DNA of 64,000 nt, from contig NZ_PYGK01000002.1 in assembly GCF_003014595.1 (NCBI RefSeq), positions 703,555 through 767,554 on the forward strand, given 5' to 3'. Origin of the DNA: Chitinophaga ginsengisoli. Lineage in GTDB: Bacteria > Bacteroidota > Bacteroidia > Chitinophagales > Chitinophagaceae. This document shows positions 7,869 to 16,754 of this stretch, piece by piece. Positions within the stretch are counted from its first letter, which is position 1; every line of letters starts with the position of its first letter. The notes beneath the pieces were generated by a model. It worked only from the letters and a program-made list of their open reading frames with translations. It searched no databases and was not told where the DNA came from. A program made the translations under genes and the position numbers.

Positions 7869-9983
7869 TTATTTAAACAGATTCCCAATAATCGAAAAAT
7901 CAATAGAGGCTCCAATTGCCCAACCAACCTTCCAATCAATATTTGTGCGCAGGTTAAAATCTTCCTGGGTAATGTTTGTTTTTTCAAATTTGAACCCATT
8001 CGAAGTATCAAATGTATTGACCTTTCCGAAATGACCGCCAGCGAAGAAACTGCATCCTCTTGAAAATTCCCAATTAAGGCCGAAAAACAGGTTTTGGAAT
8101 ACTTTATCACTAATACCCACTCCTACTGTTGGGTATATACGTTCCCATATAGGGCGCATATAAAGATAGTTTTTGGAGTGAAGCTGTGCATTGGTAACAG
8201 GATTGTTAATGTCGGATAATTTCTTTCGACCCTTTTTAATCTGAGACCTGTTTACATAGTATTTTATCAAAGTGATTGGGGATGTATAAAGTGTAGCAAA
8301 TACGGTCCCGTATCCACGATTGTGTGCTTCTTCTTGTTCTGCAACGTTTAAGGACGTATTGCTGGGATCGGGTAGGATACTATAGGTTGGATCAGTAAGC
8401 CATGTGTTTAAGAGACCAACACTTATATTGGCTGTGAATGACCTCGTCATTGGAATGGTATAGTTTAAATCTCCTTTCTGTTGTTTACGATCTAAAAATC
8501 TATATACTTCAAAGTCGATATCTGAATCGGCTGTTCTGATGACAAGGGTATATTCTTTTAAGGAAGGTTTATTTTCACCTTTGCCGGTAAGTTCTCCGTT
8601 GACTGTAGTTCTGGTATTTTCAATGCGGTTAGTACCTGTGAAAGATGCTTTTGTTGTTTTAATACCATAAGATACAGTTTTCCCATCACTTGTTTTTTCC
8701 AGGTATATTACATGTACTACGTATTGTACTTCCGGCATGCCTTGTGGAATTCCGGTGATTAACGAGTTTCCCATCTCATCCAGAAATATATGTACGTAAT
8801 TGGGGCCTCCGTAAATGTATTGGCTATTGTCCTTTATTTTTGTGTTCAGCATGATGCCGTAAGGTGTCAAGATGATATTCTCCTTTCCGAAAGTATTGAA
8901 AATAGCCTCTTCGTAGGCAGAAGAACCACCTGCAAGCAAGTTGTCATTGTCATCATCATCATCGCTATCACCGGATGATTTTTTTTCATTGATGGCGATA
9001 TTATATTTATCTGAGTTGTCGGGATCTGTTAATTCAATTTTTGTCACTTCGTTAACGATGCCAAAATCGGTGGCATCTTTGGCCTGCTGCTCTACCTTTA
9101 CGTCAGTAGAACACGTGTTTGTTCCATCGGTGATGGTTAGCGTATTCGTACCTGCGGTTTGTGGCGTTCCCATTCCTGTCAGTACTATTTCCTGTACGCT
9201 GGTAGTGGTTATATTAAAAACGCCACTAAAAAAGTATCCATTTTTGAGTGACGTTGAAATGATATAATATCCTTTTGCAGATGGTTTAATTTTAAGAAGG
9301 AGTTTATTCGCTGAATTTAGTTCTTTACCCACTTGCAAGGCACCTTCCATGGTAAATTCCGTGCAATTTGATCCTGTTTTATCAATGCTGACAGTAGCTG
9401 TTGTGAGGGCTGTACCTGCTGCTATGCTTATAGTTGTGGGAGTTGTAAGCCCTCCGCATAGTATATTGAAAGACGCTGTACCTGCCTTCGTAGGCGTACC
9501 AAGGGCTTTCAATGTTACTACCTGTGGACCTTCTTCCAGAAAACCTGTAGCATAAAACTGTATCCCATTTTTTATATCAGTAGTGGCAGTGTAGAAACCC
9601 TTGGTGGTAACAGTTACGTTTACCTTTAGAAGCTGGCTGCCATCAGTTGGGCTACCTACTTTAAAAGAGCCTGCTATATTAGCCGACCCTGGTATGAATG
9701 ATAGCTGAGCAGTTCCTGATTTTAGAAAAACAGGAACAGGGTCCAGGGGGATGTCCTTCCCATTTGAATCATTCGCTTTGGTTTTAAAATCTTTATTATT
9801 ATTGACCCGAATCATTAAGGCAGCAGACCGGTTAATAGTGACAGTTTTGCCTTTTATATCAGCATCTTTTATATCTGTTGGTTTGGGATCTACGTCCTGA
9901 GGGTTTCTATATGAAATCGTCTGGGAATTTGCGGTAAACCTAAATAACGTGATGCATATAAGTAGCAGAATAAGTTGTTTCAT
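7869..9983 (-). CDS. Secreted repeat protein with acidic linker, function unknown
   Basis: The 704-residue product has an N-terminal signal peptide (LILLLICITLFRFTANSQ). Residues about 115-290 contain two tandem copies of an immunoglobulin-like repeat: GFYTATTDIKNGIQFYATG with GTPTKAGT, and GYYIISTSLKNGYFFSG with GTPQTAGT. A very acidic linker (SGDSDDDDDNDN) follows. The last 130 residues look beta-rich and end in a hydrophobic strand with a terminal Phe-Lys, as in outer-membrane or T9SS-adjacent proteins. It is encoded 11 bp after the trypsin-like protease, so the two are co-expressed. I do not recognise a catalytic domain. Confidence 0.6.
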   Translation of the reverse strand: MKQLILLLICITLFRFTANSQTISYRNPQDVDPKPTDIKDADIKGKTVTINRSAALMIRVNNNKDFKTKANDSNGKDIPLDPVPVFLKSGTAQLSFIPGSANIAGSFKVGSPTDGSQLLKVNVTVTTKGFYTATTDIKNGIQFYATGFLEEGPQVVTLKALGTPTKAGTASFNILCGGLTTPTTISIAAGTALTTATVSIDKTGSNCTEFTMEGALQVGKELNSANKLLLKIKPSAKGYYIISTSLKNGYFFSGVFNITTTSVQEIVLTGMGTPQTAGTNTLTITDGTNTCSTDVKVEQQAKDATDFGIVNEVTKIELTDPDNSDKYNIAINEKKSSGDSDDDDDNDNLLAGGSSAYEEAIFNTFGKENIILTPYGIMLNTKIKDNSQYIYGGPNYVHIFLDEMGNSLITGIPQGMPEVQYVVHVIYLEKTSDGKTVSYGIKTTKASFTGTNRIENTRTTVNGELTGKGENKPSLKEYTLVIRTADSDIDFEVYRFLDRKQQKGDLNYTIPMTRSFTANISVGLLNTWLTDPTYSILPDPSNTSLNVAEQEEAHNRGYGTVFATLYTSPITLIKYYVNRSQIKKGRKKLSDINNPVTNAQLHSKNYLYMRPIWERIYPTVGVGISDKVFQNLFFGLNWEFSRGCSFFAGGHFGKVNTFDTSNGFKFEKTNITQEDFNLRTNIDWKVGWAIGASIDFSIIGNLFK

Positions 9984-9994
9984 TTAAAATGAGT

Positions 9995-10957
9995 TTAGTC
10001 GATTTGTAAAGCTATTCTGATGGTTTGGTAAGGAATTACATAAGTGAATTGTTGTTTGATATCTCTTCCAAGTACGATTCCCAGGATCCTTCTGCTGGTC
10101 GGTTCATATACAGGGCAGCCTGAATCACCGGGAGCATTGATACATGGTGAAAGTTGTATTAGATTGAAGAGCGTTTGCGCGCCGAAGGGGTAGTTAAATG
10201 TAGCGATGCCTATAGCAGAAGTAACAAAGCTTCTCCTTCTACCTGATACATTGCCGATCATATGAACGGGGAAGGGATTTTTAATCACTTCATTAGGTAA
10301 TACAATAGGGTCATCTACATTAAACACATCATGCATGGGTTGTATAAATTGTTGTAAATGTGGCGGAATAAATGCGACGGCTGCATCTATCTGGGCGTTG
10401 ACTATTCCGTTTTGTAATATGCCTACGGGGCGAATGGCATTGTTCACTTCGCAATTTATATCGACCGGGTCACCTGGATGGATCTCCCTCTCTATATGCC
10501 TGAAGCCCTTTCGTAATTCATCAAACCCCAGTACGTGCATGTTGCTAAGTACATATGGTCGTCTGTCTTTTGTGACGATGGGGCCTAATGATCCGGCGAA
10601 TTTCGATAGATCAAATTCAAAACCATTTTGCCCTGGAAAAATATATGTGAGTTCATTTTCTCCAGTTTCAACGACATCCGTTGGGATTTTCAACTTCTCA
10701 CCTTTATAAGTAACGGTTAAATAAGGAGGTATGAATTCAGGAGAAGAAACTTCCTTTTTTTCTGTCACATGAAACACCACTGCATATCTATTTAATTGCT
10801 TTTGATCTCTCGTTTTTCTGGTGATGTTTACACCTACTATATTGGCGTATTTAGATTTCCATTTTTTGTAGTTCTTTCCTAGGTGTTTTACCAGGTGTTT
10901 ATACAGACCTTCCTTCTTGAAGGTGTTCTTCATGTGCGTGGGGATGGGGTAAGACAT
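9995..10957 (-). CDS. Trypsin-like (S1/PA clan) serine protease-like protein, no signal peptide
   Basis: This 320-residue protein carries a PA-clan triad pattern: His in LSNMHVLG near residue 140, Asp in QIDAAVAF near residue 190, and Ser in APGDSGCPVY near residue 279. The usual GDSGGP is GDSGCP here, with Cys following the Gly. The N-terminal 100 residues are rich in Lys and contain IVGVNITRKTRDQKQLNRYAVVFHVT, resembling the charged N-domain of chymotrypsin-like proteins in Bacteroidota. No signal peptide is visible, so it may act inside the cell or be released otherwise. It is the first gene of the pair with the 704-aa secreted protein. Confidence 0.7.
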   Translation of the reverse strand: MSYPIPTHMKNTFKKEGLYKHLVKHLGKNYKKWKSKYANIVGVNITRKTRDQKQLNRYAVVFHVTEKKEVSSPEFIPPYLTVTYKGEKLKIPTDVVETGENELTYIFPGQNGFEFDLSKFAGSLGPIVTKDRRPYVLSNMHVLGFDELRKGFRHIEREIHPGDPVDINCEVNNAIRPVGILQNGIVNAQIDAAVAFIPPHLQQFIQPMHDVFNVDDPIVLPNEVIKNPFPVHMIGNVSGRRRSFVTSAIGIATFNYPFGAQTLFNLIQLSPCINAPGDSGCPVYEPTSRRILGIVLGRDIKQQFTYVIPYQTIRIALQID

Positions 10958-11189
10958 ATGTCCTTATGTTTAGTTTATGAAATTATAACAATGCGATTTC
11001 CCAGGAAATACCAACTACTTTGTATTTTTTGATGCATAAGCTGATCTGCTTATCGGCCTTGTGAAGGAAGAGCTACTACTGTGTAGAAATGTATCTGATA
11101 TTTCTTTGGCCGCTGTTGGAGTTCTATGATGTATTCAAATCAACTCCAGATGGGGCCAACTTGCGCTAAAATGAGTGAAAGATGGAAAT

Positions 11190-11232
11190 GGCCTGTAAGC
11201 CGAATACTTACAGGCCAAGTGCCCAGTAGCGG
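11190..11232 (+). repeat. Stem-loop plus GTGCCCAGTAGCGG tag, copy 3
   Basis: The stem GGCCTGTAAG/CTTACAGGCC (11190-11216, seven-base loop) is followed after two bases by the tag GTGCCCAGTAGCGG (11219-11232). It shares 13 of 14 tag bases with copy 1. The stem-loops of the three copies have unrelated sequences. Confidence 0.5.
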
Positions 11233-11798
11233 AATATTCTCGAACCAAATAGTTCTGATTATTAAAAACTTAAGAAATGAAAACAAGAGTGCCGCCCGAC
11301 AGCTCCTTTGAATGTGTGAGTCTAAAAAGGTGATTTAAGAAGATTTGGATTGACTGTCGATTTCTGCTGGGTAACGGGCCACTTCGGAGCCAGCATGTTT
11401 GATTGTTATCAAAATGTATAGCTCATTTTGGCTGCTTAACAATAAACTCAAAATTTCTGATGGATAGATACTTTGCGACTCCTGTTCAGCTAGACAAGAT
11501 CTTTATGGAACCTATTTGGGCAAATGATATAGTAAATGATGCAGCTCCACTTTCTTATCACCACCAATAGGTAGTTTGTGCTCTGAAATATAGTGTGAAG
11601 GATTGTGCTTTTAAATCCTTTTGAGTAGGAGTAATGAGAAAGTATAGCACTTTCCGCGTTACCTAGCACACTGGTAAATCCTTGACTATCAATAAAGCTA
11701 ATAATGTCTATGACTTTATCTTGTAGAGCATCTAGTGGCTCCTTGCAAAGTATTAGAATACAACTTCGCAATAGCTTAGAAGTATCCCTGCAAAAGAC

Positions 11799-11849
11799 TG
11801 CCAATAACAACTAAGCTTCGCACCTGACGAAGCTTAGTTGTTATTGGCA
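11799..11849. repeat. Perfect 22-bp inverted repeat
   Basis: TGCCAATAACAACTAAGCTTCG and its exact reverse complement are separated by CACCTGA. It lies 50 bp beyond the stop of the lipoprotein gene (minus strand), so it may be its terminator, but it lacks a clear T run. A protein-binding palindrome or a mobile-element end are alternatives. Confidence 0.55.
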
Positions 11850-11899
11850 ATATTAATTTGACGAATCCTCCCTTTCTACAAGCATTATGATTAGGTGTT

Positions 11900-12346
11900 T
11901 CATAAACCCTTTCGCTTGCAGATAATCAACTCTTGATTGTTTTTGTCTGATATTTCTGTTGGACGCATATTTGGAGGGGCGACTACAATCTTCAGCGAAT
12001 CTCCTTTCAACTCATAAGCAACGCTGACAGACGTCGTATCGGTAACCATATCCACTGGTTGAATAATAATCAACTTCAGGTTGCTAATGGTGTCCAACTT
12101 AAACGAATAATTCATCTCCTTTCCCGTCTCGTCTGTAAAGGTAAGTTTATTTCCTTTGAAGACATATCGGTAGGCCACATCTTTTTTGATGCCGTTTTGG
12201 CTTTCTGATTGCGCCAACCATACACCTTGTATGTTTGATTGGTCAGTAGATTTTACCGCATCACCAGCACCGCCACACGACAAAGCACAGACAACAATCA
12301 GTAATATGAGGGAGAGAATGGAAAACTGCAGTCTATAACTTTTCAT
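11900..12346 (-). CDS. Lipocalin-like lipoprotein (TIGR03067-type domain)
   Basis: The 148-residue protein has a lipoprotein signal: a hydrophobic helix (FSILSLILLIVVCALSC) ending in LSC before GGAGD, so Cys should be lipidated. After cleavage the body follows the pattern of the TIGR03067/lipocalin-like domain. It begins IQGVWLAQSESQNG, has VFKGNKLTFTDETG in the middle, and ends with ELKGDSLKIVVAPP and RPTEIS. This domain is common in Bacteroidota and Planctomycetes but of unknown ligand. It is monocistronic. The protein probably faces the periplasm or the cell surface. Confidence 0.8.
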   Translation of the reverse strand: MKSYRLQFSILSLILLIVVCALSCGGAGDAVKSTDQSNIQGVWLAQSESQNGIKKDVAYRYVFKGNKLTFTDETGKEMNYSFKLDTISNLKLIIIQPVDMVTDTTSVSVAYELKGDSLKIVVAPPNMRPTEISDKNNQELIICKRKGL

Positions 12347-12659
12347 ATTTTATAAAACTCTTAAAAAATAATATGATCAAATATAACAATTATGAGAAAT
12401 ACTGTAACTAATAAAGTCCAGATATCCCAATTGGTTAAAAGAATTAGCAAGAGAGGTGTGCAGCCTCCTGCGATAACCAGCTTTTGTCTGGATAAAAGCA
12501 ACAGGTGACACGAACTTACATTCCGGCCGGCAATTGGCGCTGCAACAATCCTTATCAGCCCCTTATTTACTGAATATCAACCAATTAAAATCTTATCCAA
12601 ATTAACGCTAAAATAAATCAGGATATTTCTTAAATTTCAGCTGTAATTCTCTATTGCTT
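12347..12659. other. Intergenic stretch, no feature supported
   Basis: This AT-rich region between the divergent lipoprotein and DUF4157 genes should contain both promoters. I cannot assign any element with confidence. Confidence 0.4.
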
Positions 12660-13283
12660 ATGTCCCAATCTTATCATACCCTCCAGAGAGAACAAGCTAC
12701 CCGTCGTTCTGCTGCAGAAAACACCTCTTCAAAAGGCCTACAGTTCAAAGCCGTAAAACCTTTTCAAAAGAAAAGTAGTGACGCTCCTGTTCAAGCCCAG
12801 GAAGATGAATTATTGCAGGGCCGTTTTGTAACGCAGCTACAGGGAGATTTGGAAGAAGAAATGCCCGCACAGTTTGTGCTGCAGAAAGCGACTTTGCCAG
12901 AAGAAGAACCACCGGTAATGGGGAAATTCACTGCACAGCTGAAACAGAATAATACTGGCATGCCTGATCAGTTAAAATCAGGTGTAGAGCAGCTTTCCGG
13001 CATGAGCATGAACGACGTGAAGGTACATTACAACTCCTCCCAGCCGGCACAATTGAATGCGCTGGCATATGCCCAGGGAACCGATATTCACATAGCCCCC
13101 GGACAGGAAAAACATTTACCTCATGAGGCATGGCATGTAGCCCAACAGAAACAGGGACGTGTAGAGGCCACGACGCAGATGAAAACAGGTACTCCTGTGA
13201 ATGATGATCCGGGACTGGAGCACGAAGCCGATGTAATGGGAGCACAGGCGATGCAAGTGGGTACGCAGAGCGTGACAGAATAA
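12660..13283 (+). CDS. Stand-alone eCIS-core (DUF4157) protein, metalloprotease-like
   Basis: This 207-residue protein (start ATG 12660) has the DUF4157 core: GMPDQLKSGVEQLSGMSMND, DVKVHYNSSQPAQLNALAYA, and the HExxH-type motif in LPHEAWHVAQQKQGR around residue 161. The C-terminus has a second acidic-His segment, DPGLEHEADVMGAQAM. The N-terminal part carries three loosely repeated Gln/Glu-rich units (EDELLQGRF, EEEMPAQF, EEEPPVMGKF). DUF4157 proteins mark extracellular contractile injection system (eCIS) cargo or particle-associated factors. Unlike the three long DUF4157 proteins at 50-62 kb, it has no extra effector domain. It sits alone, followed by a strong terminator. Confidence 0.85.
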   Translation: MSQSYHTLQREQATRRSAAENTSSKGLQFKAVKPFQKKSSDAPVQAQEDELLQGRFVTQLQGDLEEEMPAQFVLQKATLPEEEPPVMGKFTAQLKQNNTGMPDQLKSGVEQLSGMSMNDVKVHYNSSQPAQLNALAYAQGTDIHIAPGQEKHLPHEAWHVAQQKQGRVEATTQMKTGTPVNDDPGLEHEADVMGAQAMQVGTQSVTE

Positions 13284-13301
13284 ATCATTTTACTAGAAAT
13301 A

Positions 13302-13345
13302 AAAAGCGAATGCCATCCTAAGAATACGGGATGGCATTCGCTTTT
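13302..13345 (+). terminator. Intrinsic terminator after the DUF4157 gene
   Basis: A 17-bp stem (AAAAGCGAATGCCATCC / GGATGGCATTCGCTTTT) begins 18 bp after the stop codon and ends in TTTT. The A-rich left arm makes it work in both directions. Confidence 0.85.
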
Positions 13346-13938
13346 CCAGGACTGCAAGCAAAACGATATATAGAGAATCTTTCGGGATCTCTTTTATCCC
13401 AAAACGCCGCCCAAATAGATACTATTACTATACTGTCTATTTATCTCTCCTCTAATTACTTTGTAAAGATACAGAAGGGCTAAGTCCGTCCGTATTGATA
13501 GGGCCTTCTGCAACACGAAGTTTACTATTTGTTAGTGATCTTTCGTGATTGAGGCTATAATGTATTTAAAAGTGAGTAATAGGATGCTCCTTAACCGTCG
13601 GAGCTTTAAATCATAGGTTAAATCATAGGTTAAATTAGAGGTTGTTCGCAGGTTGGTCGTAGGTTGGTCGTAGGTTGGTCGCAGGTTGATCGTTCGCGAC
13701 CGATCAAAGGGCGATCAAGCTATTAGCAATGTCCGTTCTATTAATCTTCCATTCCGATATAAAGCTAAGGTGATAAGTGGAATATAAGTTGGAACATGGA
13801 AATATATTCCGGATATCCAAAGTTGATGGATCGAGCTCCAAACTTGTTCGTATGTATCTCCTAAAAGGTAATATTATTCAGAACAGCGATAGTAGCTCTC
13901 ATGGATGATTATCATCTACAGTTAAAGTATGGCTATGC
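13346..13938. other. Intergenic stretch with a tandem AGGTT repeat
   Basis: This stretch between the DUF4157 terminator and the convergent TlpA-like gene holds the short tandem repeat at 13612-13691. I see no coding frame that looks real and no other feature I can support. Confidence 0.45.
13612..13691 (+). repeat. Tandem 11-12-bp repeat with AGGTT core
   Basis: Two copies of a 12-base unit (ATCATAGGTTAA) are followed by one degenerate and four clearer 11-base units (GTAGGTTGGTC and variants). The AGGTT core recurs seven times at 11-13-base spacing. This is close to one DNA helical turn, so all cores would face the same side. It could be a protein-binding array or simple replication slippage. 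Confidence 0.6.
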
Positions 13939-15318
13939 TCAGCGACCGTCATGTGTATTTTTGGAAACTGTTTCCAGCTGGTCTTCTATAAGCCTACTCT
14001 TTCCTACACCCACTATACGTAAAATAATCTTCCCCTCCGGATCAATCAGGATCTGTGTCGGAAATGCCGCTACTTTGAACCTGTTTACAATAGAAGAACT
14101 GCTTTTGTCTTTATTGTCTTCAAACAGATGTATCCATTGCATTCCGTTTTCCTTAATGAGTTTATCAAGTACAGGAAGGTTCTTCTTCTCGTCGTAAGCA
14201 ATACTGACAATGGAAAGGATATGCTTATATTTCCGATCAAGGGCAACCAGATCGGGTATAGCGCTTATACAGGGATTACACCAGGATCCCCAGAAATCAA
14301 ATAATACATATTTGCCGCGCAGCGTATTGAGTTCAAACAATTGCCCGTTCATTGCCGGACGGCTAATGGGATAAGCTATCTGGCCAGTTTCACTTCCTGT
14401 AACAGATTTTCCTTTTCCTGCATGTTTTAGCACTATCTGGCGACCAACAGGATCAACAGCAGCGAAAATATATTTATTATGCTGCACAAGCAGCGTATCT
14501 CCCAGGTTGTAAGAAGTTACGGCAGCACTGTCTGAACGCTCGCGAATAAAAATGTTTGTATTGAGCGAATCATAGAAAAACGGCGGATGGTAAGCAGCCA
14601 TACAAACAATCTTATATTCTTTTCCCCCAAGCTTCGCTATACCTCGGCTGTATTCGTTCACAAAAGCGACCGCGTAATGTTGCTGCTCCGCCGGATTGCT
14701 ATATCGAAATGCAGTTTGATAGGGAGATATCTGAAGGTTTATCTTCCTGTTATATACTTTTCCATTGTATGCAAACTGGTAGTCAACATCCTGTCCCGGT
14801 ACAAGCGCCTCTGCCGCTTTTACACTCAGACCTGATGCAGCTGTGTCATATGTTAGCTGCTTGTCATCGCTAAAATCAAGGTTATTATTTGCATCTGTTA
14901 TAAGCACCCGCCTGCCGTCAGCGGTAATGCCAGAAAGGATGTGTACTGTATGTTTTATCGGCAGACTACTCAGAGACAATGTATCCGTATGTTGTCTGTT
15001 AAGCTCCTTTACAAGCATGTCTGGCGGCATCTTTCCGTCCAGGCGTTTGTATAATTCATACATTCCCTGCGGAGGTTGAAAGTCTAACTCTTTGATCATT
15101 GTCTGGGTTAAACCTGCGGGTATGCCCTTGAATGTCTTTGCAGCGTCAAAATTGATGCTCTCAGGTCCATAAAGATTTGTCGGGTTCAGGCTTGGCGTCC
15201 AGTCTCCTTTTCCAACCACCCGTTTTAAAGCTATCATGCTACCCGAAGACTGGGCACGGGCATTTTCTATGAATGATCCGATAAAGACGAGTAATATGAT
15301 GAATGATCTTTTATTCAT
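13939..15318 (-). CDS. TlpA-like thioredoxin-fold protein with long N-terminal domain
   Basis: This 459-residue product begins with a signal peptide (SFIILLVFIGSFIENARAQ). Its C-terminal 140 residues form a TlpA/AhpC-TSA domain: LRGKYVLFDFWGSWCNPC with the CxxC pair, then VSIAYDE and a cis-Pro in VAAFPTQILIDPEGKII. WCNPC rather than WCxPC with Gly is a small variation. The 300-residue N-terminal part is not recognised but is mostly beta-like. It is probably a periplasmic disulfide reductase or a thiol oxidoreductase working on secreted proteins. It stands alone, with no regulator nearby. Confidence 0.8.
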   Translation of the reverse strand: MNKRSFIILLVFIGSFIENARAQSSGSMIALKRVVGKGDWTPSLNPTNLYGPESINFDAAKTFKGIPAGLTQTMIKELDFQPPQGMYELYKRLDGKMPPDMLVKELNRQHTDTLSLSSLPIKHTVHILSGITADGRRVLITDANNNLDFSDDKQLTYDTAASGLSVKAAEALVPGQDVDYQFAYNGKVYNRKINLQISPYQTAFRYSNPAEQQHYAVAFVNEYSRGIAKLGGKEYKIVCMAAYHPPFFYDSLNTNIFIRERSDSAAVTSYNLGDTLLVQHNKYIFAAVDPVGRQIVLKHAGKGKSVTGSETGQIAYPISRPAMNGQLFELNTLRGKYVLFDFWGSWCNPCISAIPDLVALDRKYKHILSIVSIAYDEKKNLPVLDKLIKENGMQWIHLFEDNKDKSSSSIVNRFKVAAFPTQILIDPEGKIILRIVGVGKSRLIEDQLETVSKNTHDGR

Positions 15319-15590
15319 ACTTTTCGGTTAACTTAACTGTGATGAAATATAAGCGTTAGATCACCCATATCAAAATATTCAACGATCCGGGTTCCTGACT
15401 ACGCATGTTCGATAATGATCACATTAAAACGGAAACGGCTATTCCACCTGTCAGGATAACCTGAGACGGCCCTTTTATAAAACTACTTTAATTTTAGTCT
15501 TATTCTAATCCTGTTACTTTGCTACAAACATAAAAGAATGCAGGCGGGCCCCCTACGTTCCATCATTCACCAATAAATAGTAGCCAAGGC

Positions 15591-16004
15591 ATGAAAACAA
15601 CTGAGATCAACAAATCAGCATTACAGACGACAGGTACATTGGCACCGGATGGACCAGTATATATGTTAAATCTGTTGCGCTATAAGGAATATGCAGATTA
15701 TAACAATGCTGCAGGTCCCTCACCCTGCTCCGGCCGCGAGGTCTATATGCAGCGATATGTCAGGGAATTCAGGCGGCTAGCCGACGAGCGCGGCGTCAGG
15801 TTATTATTCCTCGGTAGTGTAGGTATAAACCTTGTGGCACCGGATACAGAACAGTGGGATGATGTTGCGCTGGTTGAATATCCTGATTTCTCCACATTCC
15901 GCGATATTGTAGATAGCATTGCGTATCTTGAAGATGCCGAGCCGCACAGGCTGGCCGCGCTGGAAGACTGGCGGCTGATCGCCACCAATAAAGTGGCCTT
16001 GTGA
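15591..16004 (+). CDS. DUF1330 family protein
   Basis: The 137-residue product follows the DUF1330 pattern, with PVYMLNLLRYKEYADY near the N-terminus, a central FLGSVGINLVAP segment, and a C-terminal ALVEYPDFSTFRDIVDSIAY that holds the conserved YPS-like segment. The family has a ferredoxin-like fold; biochemical function is unknown. It stops 59 bp before the Crp-type regulator gene and is on the same strand, so the two may form an operon, and the regulator may respond to the same signal. Cytoplasmic: no signal peptide. Confidence 0.75.
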   Translation: MKTTEINKSALQTTGTLAPDGPVYMLNLLRYKEYADYNNAAGPSPCSGREVYMQRYVREFRRLADERGVRLLFLGSVGINLVAPDTEQWDDVALVEYPDFSTFRDIVDSIAYLEDAEPHRLAALEDWRLIATNKVAL

Positions 16005-16063
16005 TCATTCCCTCCCGGGAGATCACAGCCAGTGGAGGTATCTTTTTTAATAAACAGCTGAAA

Positions 16064-16633
16064 ATGAACGAATCAATTCTGAAAAATTTCGAAAGACACA
16101 TTTCCCTGGATGCCTCAGAAATTGAATACGTTCAGTCCCTGCTACTATCTAAAAAGGTGAAGAAAAACACGGTTCTCCTGCAAACCGGAGACATCAGCAG
16201 ATACATATACTTTGTTGAAAAAGGGTGCCTGCGTATGTACAATACAGATGATAAAGGCCAGCAACATATCGTCACCTTTGCCCCGGAAGGCTGGTGGTCG
16301 GTCGACTTATCCAGTTTTTACACCGGCGGACCGGCTTTTTATACAATAGATGCATTAGAAGATACAGAAGTGCTCTTTCTTAGTAACGAAAGTGTGGAAT
16401 TACTGTATGAGAAAGTGCCAAAATTTGAACGCTTCTTCCGTATTTTCTTTGCGAATGGATTGGTATTGTACCAACGCCGGATGACCGCCCTCATTTCCCA
16501 ATCCGCAGAGGAGCGATACTTTCAGTTTCAAAAACGTTATCCTGGTCTCGAACAAAGAATCGCACAAAAACATATCGCTTCTTATCTGGGTATCACACCC
16601 GTTTTTTTAAGTATGCTGCGAAAACGCCTCTGA
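16064..16633 (+). CDS. Crp/Fnr family transcriptional regulator
   Basis: The 189-residue protein (ATG 16064) has a cyclic-nucleotide-binding-like beta roll (LLQTGDISRYIYFVEKGCLRMY, FAPEGWWSVDLSSF) and a short C-terminal HTH that ends in ASYLGITPVFLSMLRKRL. A longer frame begins at GTG 16001, overlapping the preceding stop, but the ATG gives normal family length. No cysteines for an Fe-S cluster are seen in the N-terminus, so it is not an Fnr-type oxygen sensor. The ligand is unknown. Its DNA site may be near its own gene, but no palindrome was found there. Confidence 0.85.
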   Translation: MNESILKNFERHISLDASEIEYVQSLLLSKKVKKNTVLLQTGDISRYIYFVEKGCLRMYNTDDKGQQHIVTFAPEGWWSVDLSSFYTGGPAFYTIDALEDTEVLFLSNESVELLYEKVPKFERFFRIFFANGLVLYQRRMTALISQSAEERYFQFQKRYPGLEQRIAQKHIASYLGITPVFLSMLRKRL

Positions 16634-16754
16634 TAAAATAACACAAAAAAAGAAGGCCGCCCCAAATGAGACGGCCGTTCGTGGCGGGTTAACAAATGCG
16701 CTTTTTGCGCAGGTATTTCAGGTAAGGGATAACAGGAGCTGACCCGTTATTACA

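Larger units (their letters stand above)
10958..11899. other. Gene-poor stretch with two structured repeats
   Basis: About 940 bases separate the protease gene from the lipoprotein gene. I see two structures: the stem-loop plus tag at 11190-11232 and a 22-bp-stem palindrome at 11799-11849. A minus-strand frame of 106 codons exists at 11490-11810 but starts with TTG inside the palindrome and is probably not a gene. The rest holds nothing I can support. Confidence 0.5.

Noticed and set aside
11490..11810. 106-codon minus-strand frame in the gene-poor stretch
   Set aside because: It begins with TTG inside a perfect palindrome, has no family resemblance and biased Cys/Ile content, so I do not call it a gene.
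16640..16700. GGCCG...CGGCC hairpin after the first Crp gene
   Set aside because: Only five pairs with no T-run; too weak for a terminator call.
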